Positions 1 to 6,040 of a stretch of 8,656 nucleotides of DNA are shown piece by piece. The position numbers and the translations under genes are program-made. The notes under the pieces are model-generated. The model saw only the letters and a program-made list of their open reading frames with translations, made no database searches and had not been told where the DNA came from. The stretch lies in the NCBI GenBank assembly GCA_024655865.1, contig JANLFM010000040.1:1-8656 (forward strand), in the 5' to 3' direction. The DNA is from Caldisericota bacterium. GTDB lineage: Bacteria; Caldisericota; JANLFM01. Position 1 is the stretch's first letter. Each line of letters starts with the position of its first letter.

Positions 1-1056
1 AGTTGCCCTTTTGGAGTTTTAAATGGGCCGGTTAGCCGTAAAACCACTCTTCTTTAGAATAAAATCGTTTAAAAAATGGCATAATATCAACCTGGACAAT
101 CTAGACAACCTTTCCCCTATCAGGAGGTATCCTAAGGAATTCCTTTTCGCTTTTAGCCTGATTGTGATCGGCGAGGTGCAAAAAGCGCCAGAAATCTTGC
201 CCCTCCTGAAAAACCTGGTTGATAGCAATAAAAACAAGAGATTTGTGCTCTCCGGGTTCGCCAACCTTTTACTCTTAAAGGAAGCCAGGGAAACCCTTGC
301 AGGAATGTCCCTATATTTTCCCCTCCTTCCTTTTTCCGGACAGGAGTGGGAAGGAAAAAGCTTTCCCCCGAGTTTTTGCAGCTCTTTGAAGGAATTCCGC
401 CCCAAATTTTGGAAAGCGTAAGGGCCCTCCCCTTCCTTTCCTCCTCAGAGGGTTTTTGCCCAGGGTCCTGGAGGTGAATCAGGACTCCCAGGCCTCGCTC
501 TGGTGGGAAGGTTACCTGAAAACCTACCTGGAAAGGGACCTCCGAGATTTCTCTCGCATCCCTTATCTGGGGGACTTCAAAAAGCTCATGGAGATTCTGG
601 CCCTCAACACCTCTTCCCCTTTGAACGAATCCAATATTGCAGAAAATCTGGGAATGAGCCAGCCCACAGTCCACCGGTACATCAACCTCCTGGAGGCCTC
701 TTTTGTTTACTCTAAGCTGAAGCCCTTTTACCTGAGAAAGACTAGGCAAATCGTAAAGGCCCCTAAGGGATGTTTCGTTGATCCTAGCCTCCATCATCAG
801 GGCGAACCTCTATTTCTTCAAAAAGAGGGCAAAGGGAGAGGCCAAGGAGGTGGACTTTGTCCTGGAAAAGGATCGGAAAATCAACGCCTTTGAGGCCAAA
901 ATCAACGACAAAGCCCGTTATGAGGACTGCAAGGGCCTGATCTCCTTTCTAGAGGAATTCCCGGAAGCCTCATTTGGATTTCTAATCTACACCGGGGATA
1001 AAGTGGAAAAAATCACGCAGAGAGTCTACGCCATTCCCTGGGACTTGCTTTGCTGA
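1..1056 (+). pseudogene. Decayed AAA_14/DUF4143 family ATPase, 5' end outside the window
   Basis: The family is a P-loop ATPase with a C-terminal DUF4143 nuclease-like region; its cellular role is poorly known. The remains are spread over frames. Frame 1 (1-54) reads a broken Walker A, LNGPVSRKTTLL, lacking the glycine before Lys and one residue short. Frame 2 (about 56-372) gives INLDNLD, a Walker B-like VIGEVQKAPE where the family has DEVQKAPE, and SGFANLLLL for the usual SGSANLLLL. Frame 1 (376-455) gives LFEGIPPQIL. Frame 3 (456-about 785) gives WWEGYLKTYLERDLRDFS, a helix-turn-helix-like segment with MSQPTVHRYINLLE, and KGCFVDPSL. Frame 1 (about 790-1056) gives KEVDFVLE and ends IPWDLLC plus TGA. 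Two of the shifts sit in TTTTT runs (373-377, 453-457), each fitting loss of one T. About 50 family residues seem missing between FVDPSL and LYFFKK. The lost Walker Gly and Asp argue for real decay. Confidence 0.85.
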
Positions 1057-1113
1057 TTGAACCCCAGCCAAAGGTATCTAAAAAAGAGGGTGCAAGTTTC
1101 CAGAGAGTCCAAG

Positions 1114-1128
1114 GGATTAACTTAATCC
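1114..1128. repeat. Perfect 7-bp palindrome with 1-base centre
   Basis: GGATTAA-C-TTAATCC. The centre is too short for an RNA hairpin loop without melting the inner pairs, so it resembles a dimeric-protein operator more than a terminator. It could also be chance in AT-rich DNA. No promoter was found beside it. Confidence 0.4.
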
Positions 1129-1280
1129 TCGCCGCAGCCGACCCAGCGGGCCCTTTGGAGAAATTAAGACCATCAAAGTAAACATAGTTTCCCTATTAAC
1201 TTGTCTTCTCTTTCAAGGGAGCTTCTGTGATTTTTTAAAATGTGTCATGTTAACTACAGGCCCGCACACCAAGGGCTAGA

Positions 1281-1296
1281 TTACGGAATTACGGAA
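1281..1296. repeat. Tandem duplication of an 8-mer, TTACGGAA x2
   Basis: TTACGGAA occurs at 1281-1288 and again at 1289-1296 with no gap, just beyond the stop of the HEPN-like gene. A second small tandem duplication, AGAATTACT at 1343-1351 and 1352-1360, lies inside the last codons of that gene and creates its SNSSNS tail. Both look like slippage products with no evident function. Confidence 0.6.
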
Positions 1297-1327
1297 AAAG
1301 CTTCCTGGTAAGCCAACAATAACGAAT

Positions 1328-1987
1328 TTATTGGATCGGCGGAGAATTACTAGAATTACTTTGTACCTTATTGTCCTTTGCGGTTATTATCGCTAAAAAA
1401 TCTAAAATCAAGAATGCCCGAATCGCGTACTCAATTCTTCCATACCTGAAAAACTCACCATGCATAATCTTATGCCGATTAAACCAAAAAGGAGATTGTA
1501 AAGGTTTTCCTGGGAGTGCGTTTTGAAAAAGAATGTTAGTAAAAATATCACAGGCTATTTCGAGCAATCTTTGAATTGGGGTTTGGTCTTGAAACCAATT
1601 TCTCCAATCGTTCTTCCCAAAAGATGGCCCAATTCGATTTATAAATGTTATCCTAATTCCATCAATTTGACTGATTAATGTCGGCAATACAACATTGGCG
1701 TAATTATATTTCCCATGAGCATTTCTTATGGCAAAAAGGCAGTCTTTGAAAATTTTCATTCTTGGCTTGAAAAAATCATTGGTCTTCCATTTTCCCACGA
1801 GCTTTTCAAAGTTCCTGAAATTGCCGGTGGAGAAATAATTTATGAACATTTTATTCAACTCTTTACGATGATTACCTTTTCTTCTGCCAAGATTAACTAT
1901 TTTGAAAACAAATTCTAAAGGTAAAGAAGGAGTAATTAACCATTTATATTTTCTTAAAACCTGGACTGCCTCCCCTTCGGCAATCTT
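1328..1987 (-). CDS. C-terminal fragment of the HEPN-like protein, carrying the RxxxxH motif
   Basis: This is the stretch after the internal TAA. It begins KIAEGEAVQVLRKYKWLITP, passes through a helical region (FKPRMKIFKDCLFAIRNAH, LPTLISQIDGI) and ends near FWFNRHKIMHGEFFRYG followed by a hydrophobic helix AIRAFLILDFLAI. The Arg and His of RHKIMH are encoded at 1475-1477 and 1460-1462. HEPN ribonucleases carry Rx4-6H with a polar residue often following Arg, which fits His here. A TTG at 1858 could in principle allow separate translation, but I see no convincing ribosome site. The last residues (SNSSNSPPIQ) come from a tandem 9-mer and are probably unconserved. The HEPN assignment rests on one motif and the general look of the C-terminus, so it is tentative. 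Confidence 0.5.
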   Translation of the reverse strand, partial: KIAEGEAVQVLRKYKWLITPSLPLEFVFKIVNLGRRKGNHRKELNKMFINYFSTGNFRNFEKLVGKWKTNDFFKPRMKIFKDCLFAIRNAHGKYNYANVVLPTLISQIDGIRITFINRIGPSFGKNDWRNWFQDQTPIQRLLEIACDIFTNILFQNALPGKPLQSPFWFNRHKIMHGEFFRYGRIEYAIRAFLILDFLAIITAKDNKVQSNSSNSPPIQ

Positions 1988-2603
1988 TTATTGTTTGTGG
2001 AAGACCTCCCAGAACTTGTTAAATCTATCGAATATGACCTTGTTTTGTTCTGCCCATTTCTGCCAGAAATCAATTTTGGGGATGAAGGATTCAGCAATTA
2101 AACGGGTATTTAATTGAAGTTGCTCAAGTGCTGGTCTCAAGTCCGCAAGGCTTCTCAAAGGTTCCTCCATGCGGTCCGTTATCTTGGAGATAGCCTTCAG
2201 GGATTCAGCTAAAAATGAATTTGGCGGAACAATACTTGCATACTGCTTGCTTAAATCTTCAAAAACGCCCTTGCTTGATTCCAAAATCGAATTAATGCTG
2301 GCTTGCAAACCTTCAAATTGTTTTCCTATGAAAAGCTGGATAGCTTTCCAAAAAACTGGTGAAGAAATATTCGTCGGAAGTATCCTGGAGAAAAGAAAAT
2401 AGATATGGCTCCTTTTTAGAAAAATCCCTTGCAATCTTTACTAATTCGGAATCTGAAATATTGCAAAGCTCTTCAAACGAAACTTTCGGCGCCATTAACT
2501 GGTTATAGGGCAACTGGAGAACGAGTTCTCTATCATCTATTGCTTTGGCCAGGGTGTCCTGAAAAGCGATCAAGTCACTTAGGGAAATATTCTTGAATTC
2601 CAT
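1328..2603 (-). pseudogene. HEPN-like hypothetical protein (about 424 aa), interrupted by a frameshift and an in-frame TAA
   Basis: I choose ATG at 2603 (MEFKNISLSD) because GAGAGG (2613-2618) lies 9 bases upstream; a GTG at 2660 is an alternative without a comparable site. The first frame runs to about 2350 (DEYFFTSF). The next frame continues at WKAIQLFIGKQFEGL to a TAA at 1988-1990, and the same frame carries on at KIAEGEAVQVLRKYKW down to TAA at 1328. Removing one T from the TTTTTT run (2349-2354) and reading the TAA as a sense codon restores one open frame of about 424 residues. The N-terminal half is helical with no domain I recognise. The C-terminal half has the look of uncharacterised HEPN-type proteins, including an RHKIMH (RxxxxH) motif. 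It lies on the same strand as the restriction-modification genes and may share their defence role, which is inference. It could instead be an intact gene hit by two sequence errors. Confidence 0.65.
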
Positions 2604-2612
2604 CTTCCCAAA

Positions 2613-2618
2613 CCTCTC
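2613..2618 (-). promoter_or_regulatory. Ribosome binding site deciding the start of the HEPN-like gene
   Basis: GAGAGG on the minus strand sits 9 bases before ATG at 2603. The GTG at 2660, which opens the longest frame, has no comparable site, so the ATG is preferred. Confidence 0.45.
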
Positions 2619-2847
2619 GGAATAGCTTGAAAAATTAGGAAAAGGAAATTTAAGAGGCACTTTTGGTTACTTCCTTATATGACTCTAATTTCATCTTTAA
2701 GCTCATAGTATCCATCTCAAAAAGGGGTCGCTTCCCTACAAAAGCAAGAAGTACCAAACAATGTCCGTGGACGATTTTTTAAAACGAAAAGTACAGAATT
2801 TGCAATTTGTTTCCATTGCAGTTCGCATTGTGCTAACTCTCATTGCT

Positions 2848-3333
2848 CTAAGACTTTTTCCGCTTGGCATCACCATGTCCTTTATGATTTTTCAATGGCT
2901 CACAACATTCTTTAATTATCGTGCCGTCTTTGTCTTTTACGACTTCTTTATAGAGATTTTTTATCCTGTCTATAAATCTCTCAATGTATCGCCATTCGGC
3001 TGTTTTCCTAAAAATTTCCCACCCCACTTTAAACTCCATCTTTGCCCTTTTTGAGCCTTTTCCTTTGACGCCTCCTTTAATTTGATCAAGGGCCTTAATG
3101 TTATTTTGTAATGTAACCGAGATGGAATTTTTGTCTCCGCAGTTCGGGAAAGTTTCCTTATTCTCTGACAGCTTTGGTCCGCAAGCTCCCCGTCTTTTTT
3201 CGTTATTCCCCCACGCGTTTAACCTCGTTTGCTTGAATTTAAAACCAACTTTTCCAAATTTGATCGAGACGGCTGGATGCATGGACCCAAGCAATGATGG
3301 GCAAATCACATTTAAAAAAGTGCGCGAAATCAT
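2848..3333 (-). CDS. Small hypothetical protein (161 aa) translationally coupled to HsdS
   Basis: The start ATG overlaps the HsdS stop as ATGA (3330-3333), the usual arrangement of coupled genes in an operon. The N-terminal half (including a Cys pair in RRGACG and FPNCGD) resembles nothing I know. The C-terminal part is basic and better ordered: KGKGSKRAKMEF, WEIFRKTAEWRYIERFIDRIKNLYKEV, DKDGTIIKECCEPLKN, HKGHGDAKRKKS. The IKECCEP cysteine pair and the HKGHGD stretch could bind metal. There is no signal peptide or membrane helix. The codons look normal for this strand, and the opposite-strand ORFs across it read as low-complexity hydrophobic shadows. It may be an accessory of the restriction system or simply a passenger. 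The true start may be internal if the odd N-terminus is not translated. Confidence 0.55.
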   Translation of the reverse strand: MISRTFLNVICPSLLGSMHPAVSIKFGKVGFKFKQTRLNAWGNNEKRRGACGPKLSENKETFPNCGDKNSISVTLQNNIKALDQIKGGVKGKGSKRAKMEFKVGWEIFRKTAEWRYIERFIDRIKNLYKEVVKDKDGTIIKECCEPLKNHKGHGDAKRKKS

Positions 3334-4715
3334 GAGACAGCCTGGTTTTCAATTTCTTCCTCGACAAGCCTTTTGGCCTCTTCCAAAAGCGCTTTAGCTT
3401 TCTTTCTTGCTTCGTGGGATTGCTGAACAAGTGAAGCGATTTTTTGCTGGGTTTCAGGAGGAAGGAGAGGGATAATAAATTTTTTAATTTCTTTTGGATA
3501 AATATATTGTTGAGCCGATGCACTTTTCCATTTTTCAGATTGAAGTTGCCCTATTTTAGAGTTCAAAAATAATGCTAAATAAATTGGATTACATATTTCT
3601 TGCTTTGTTCTGATAAGTGTAATGAAGCTTGCGGGCACAGCTTCAAAGTTTTCTAAAACCATATTAGTTCTGCCAAGATAAGCACCAACGGAATAAAATA
3701 AAACATCACCAGCCCTTAAACGATATTCTGGGTATTGGTCAATAAACCTTCTATCTGTTTTCGGGGTATCAGGCATATTAATAATTTCAGAAAATAAACT
3801 TAGAAGTTGGGACCCAAGGTGTTTTTGTATTAGAATAGGCACTTCTCCATTTTCTACATAGTATGGTTGCTTTCCGTGATTTATAAAAATTGAAATTTCT
3901 CCCAGATTCTTCGTTTTAAAGTTGTTTTCAAAATGCTTTATCACTTCTTCATACGCAGGCTGGAAATATTCAGCATCTATTCTCTGGGCAGAGAATGCAT
4001 TAGAAAGAGTGGCGGTATAAGTCTTTTTGTATTGTGGCTTATAATCCTTAAGCCCGAGTTCTTCTAAAAGGAGGTTTTCGGCCTGGCAGTAAATAATCTC
4101 GCTTTTTCTAATTTCTCCTATTGCTTTTTTAGCTAATTTTTCTATCTCAATTTCTACTTTTTTATCTATAATTGGAACTAAAAGATTTTTTACATCACCA
4201 GCAATAATAGTTTCTTGAGCTGTAATCATTTTTACTCTATCAATTTGTTTAATCCCGTAATTACTATTCAAATAAACCCAAAGAAAATATAGAGAAACAT
4301 TTTTAACCACAGCTCTGATTAAATTCGCACTAATTATCGACCCTTCATATTTTTTATCTACAACCCCAACCTTTCCCACATAACCACGAACACTAAAAAT
4401 TAAATCGCCTTCTTTCAAAATTGTTTTCGAAAATCTTTTGGCATCTTCAATAGAAATAAAATCTTGACTTTGATTTTGAATGAATCCTTCTTTTGTAATA
4501 TCTTCTCCTTTTAGTACTAAAACTCCCTCTTTATAATATTCCAGATTATAAAACGTTGGGTATCGATAAAGTAACTTTAGGAAACCATTTAATGGTTTTG
4601 ATTTTTGATTTTTGAGTTTTGAAATCAAATTCAAATACTCCGGCTTATAATATTCCGCATCAATCCTTCTTGCTCCCTCAAGTTCAGATAATTTTATAAT
4701 GCTAAATACCGCCAT
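3330..4715 (-). CDS. hsdS: Restriction-modification specificity subunit S (HsdS-like, two target-recognition halves)
   Basis: The S subunit recognises the DNA target for the methylase-nuclease encoded upstream. ATG at 4715 is preferred because GGAG (4725-4728) lies 9 bases upstream, inside the last codons of the methylase. A TTG at 4730 gives five more residues (MEIID) but destroys that spacing. The 461-residue product has the standard duplicated plan. Each half opens with a near-identical segment, RRIDAEYYKPEY (about 16-27) and QRIDAEYFQPAY (about 244-255). A recognition domain follows (LKEGDLIFSVRGYVGKVGVV in half 1, LRAGDVLFYSVGAYLGRTNMV in half 2), then a long helix (VEIEIEKLAKKAIGEIRKSE, about 187-206; ETQQKIASLVQQSHEARKKA, about 421-440). 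The gene begins 5 bases after the methylase stop and shares ATGA with the next gene, so all three are probably cotranscribed. It appears intact. Two different halves predict a bipartite asymmetric target. Confidence 0.92.
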   Translation of the reverse strand: MAVFSIIKLSELEGARRIDAEYYKPEYLNLISKLKNQKSKPLNGFLKLLYRYPTFYNLEYYKEGVLVLKGEDITKEGFIQNQSQDFISIEDAKRFSKTILKEGDLIFSVRGYVGKVGVVDKKYEGSIISANLIRAVVKNVSLYFLWVYLNSNYGIKQIDRVKMITAQETIIAGDVKNLLVPIIDKKVEIEIEKLAKKAIGEIRKSEIIYCQAENLLLEELGLKDYKPQYKKTYTATLSNAFSAQRIDAEYFQPAYEEVIKHFENNFKTKNLGEISIFINHGKQPYYVENGEVPILIQKHLGSQLLSLFSEIINMPDTPKTDRRFIDQYPEYRLRAGDVLFYSVGAYLGRTNMVLENFEAVPASFITLIRTKQEICNPIYLALFLNSKIGQLQSEKWKSASAQQYIYPKEIKKFIIPLLPPETQQKIASLVQQSHEARKKAKALLEEAKRLVEEEIENQAVS

Positions 4716-4720
4716 ATCTA

Positions 4721-6040
4721 TTATCTCCAAAAATCAAAATGATTATCGCCTTCTGCTAATTGTTCTTTCGCAAACTTAATAAAAGCTTCTGCTATTTCGT
4801 CTAAATCATGGTCTATTACAGGGTGTCCGTGTTCATCTATAACAAAAGTTCCATCAGGATTTTTCTTGTATCTATACTCTCCGCTTTCATCCTTTACTGG
4901 TTTTTCATTGACAGCAAAAAAGATTGGGTAATCAATTTCTTTCATCACCTTTCCATCAAGCCAGTATTTTTTAAAGGCCTCTGTAACCTTTTCATCTTTC
5001 AAGACCAGACTTATTTGGCCTGCTAAAGTTCTTTCAGAGATTTCTCTTGTGAGTGTGTTTATCTTGTTTTGTAATGTCTTTATTTCTTTTTTCAGTTCTG
5101 CTTTTCTTGCAAGGTCTGCACTTTCCAACGCATCCTCTTTTTCTTTTAGTGCTTCGTCTAATTCGGATTTCTCCTGAACTAAAACAGCAAGAGATTTCTT
5201 TCCTTTGTCTTCTTGTTCTGCCTCTTCTGTTTCTTCAACTTCAGCTTCTTCTGCTGGTAATTCTTCAATCTCTTCTCTGCTCTCAAAATAGGTTTCTAAG
5301 AAAGAGTTCAGTTCCTCCGGTATTTCTTCTTCATTTATTGAACTGTTCCAAGCTAAATCTTGATATTTCTCTTTGAGGCTTTCCAAGAATTCTTCCCATT
5401 CGCTTTCATATTTTAGCCTTATTTGTTGTATCTTCTCTTTTTCTTCATCTATATATTTTCGCAAAAATAAAACACTTGTTTTTGTCCCTGTGTGTGGCTT
5501 GAAAGTGTTAACATGCAAACCTACTACTGCTAAAATCCTTGCTTCATCAATAACAAATCTGCGGATATATCCAGCATTGGTATTATTGAGTAATCCCTGA
5601 GGCAAAACAATAGCCATTCTCCCGCCAGGTCTTATAAATTGGAGAGAACGCTCTAAAAAGAGAATATGCCTGCCAATTTTGTTTACCCATCTGCCATTTT
5701 TTTCTGCCAGTTTATAAAGTCTTAGAACATCCCTTTCCTTAACTGTCCCTGCGAAAGGTGGATTGGTCATTAAGACATCAAAATCAAAATATAGAAAACT
5801 GCTTTGATTATCTCCGTCCTTCCCTGTATCGTCTAGGAATCTTAAGAGCCTTCCTCTTAAACCTGATTTTGTGTCCTCTCCCCATGTATGAGGGGCTAAC
5901 GAATTGTCTTTATAGACATGGGATTTGCCGTCTCCGACGATTAGGTTAATTGCTTTGGCTATCTTAACTGCTTTTTTAGCAAAGTCGATCCCATAAATCT
6001 TATTTTGAGCAAAGTTTTGTGCATGTTGGGGTAAGGGCCT
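4721..6040 (-). CDS. hsdM: C-terminal fragment: catalytic part of the N6-adenine methylase
   Basis: After the TGA the frame resumes at RPLPQHAQNFAQNKIYGIDF, the next conserved step of the methylase fold, then AKAINLIVGDGKSHVYKDNSL and DFDVLMTNPPFAG. NPPF (motif IV) is the adenine-N6 catalytic motif. Further family blocks are PGGRMAIVLPQGLLN and HTGTKTSVLFLRK. An ATG at 5770 (MTNPPF) gives a 349-residue open frame, but starting there would remove half the fold and no ribosome site is evident, so it is unlikely to be a true start. Between the core and the C-terminal segment DYPIFFAVNEKPVKDESGEY lies a Glu/Lys-rich stretch. HsdS begins 5 bases after the stop. Confidence 0.7.
   Translation of the reverse strand, partial: RPLPQHAQNFAQNKIYGIDFAKKAVKIAKAINLIVGDGKSHVYKDNSLAPHTWGEDTKSGLRGRLLRFLDDTGKDGDNQSSFLYFDFDVLMTNPPFAGTVKERDVLRLYKLAEKNGRWVNKIGRHILFLERSLQFIRPGGRMAIVLPQGLLNNTNAGYIRRFVIDEARILAVVGLHVNTFKPHTGTKTSVLFLRKYIDEEKEKIQQIRLKYESEWEEFLESLKEKYQDLAWNSSINEEEIPEELNSFLETYFESREEIEELPAEEAEVEETEEAEQEDKGKKSLAVLVQEKSELDEALKEKEDALESADLARKAELKKEIKTLQNKINTLTREISERTLAGQISLVLKDEKVTEAFKKYWLDGKVMKEIDYPIFFAVNEKPVKDESGEYRYKKNPDGTFVIDEHGHPVIDHDLDEIAEAFIKFAKEQLAEGDNHFDFWR
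4725..4728 (-). promoter_or_regulatory. Ribosome binding site deciding the HsdS start
   Basis: GGAG on the minus strand lies within the last codons of the methylase (TTTTGGAGATAA), 9 bases before ATG at 4715. This favours the ATG over TTG 4730 and implies translation of HsdS is linked to translation through the methylase end. Confidence 0.6.
5023..5353 (-). other. Acidic, coiled-coil-like insertion inside the methylase
   Basis: About 110 codons are dominated by Glu, Lys, Ala and Leu: an acidic run (REEIEELPAEEAEVEETEEA), then heptad-like EKSELDEALKEKEDALESAD and KAELKKEIKTLQNKINTLTR. It follows the last methylase core block and precedes the C-terminal tail. Helical arms of this sort in Type I and IIB methylases contact the S-subunit helices, so a docking or dimerisation role is a fair inference. 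Nothing in the sequence proves it. Confidence 0.5.

Larger units (their letters stand above)
1057..1327. other. Non-coding gap between convergent pseudogenes
   Basis: No reading frame here looks coding. It lies between the end of the plus-strand ATPase relic and the end of the minus-strand HEPN-like gene, so a bidirectional terminator would be expected, but I see no strong GC hairpin followed by a T-run. The nearest candidate is a weak stem CTCTT/GGGAG (about 1208-1221, two G-U pairs) followed about 9 bases later by TTTTTT. The gap also holds a 7-bp palindrome (1114-1128) and a tandem 8-mer (1281-1296). Confidence 0.5.

Noticed and set aside
153-797. 214-codon minus-strand ORF
   Set aside because: It is antisense to the DUF4143 ATPase relic, whose family motifs are clear on the plus strand; its product is Gly/Arg/Pro-rich and unrecognisable.
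2650-2715. 21-codon minus-strand ORF (MDTMSLKMKLESYKEVTKSAS)
   Set aside because: It ends just inside the alternative GTG start of the HEPN-like gene, but is tiny, has no ribosome site and no recognisable relatives.
2761-3054. 97-codon plus-strand ORF with hydrophobic stretches
   Set aside because: It overlaps the coupled minus-strand gene (2848-3333); Phe/Leu-rich content is typical of the antisense of Lys/Glu-rich genes.
5053-5376. 107-codon plus-strand ORF resembling a membrane protein
   Set aside because: It is antisense to the Glu/Lys-rich methylase insertion, which yields runs of Leu/Phe/Ser by base complementarity.
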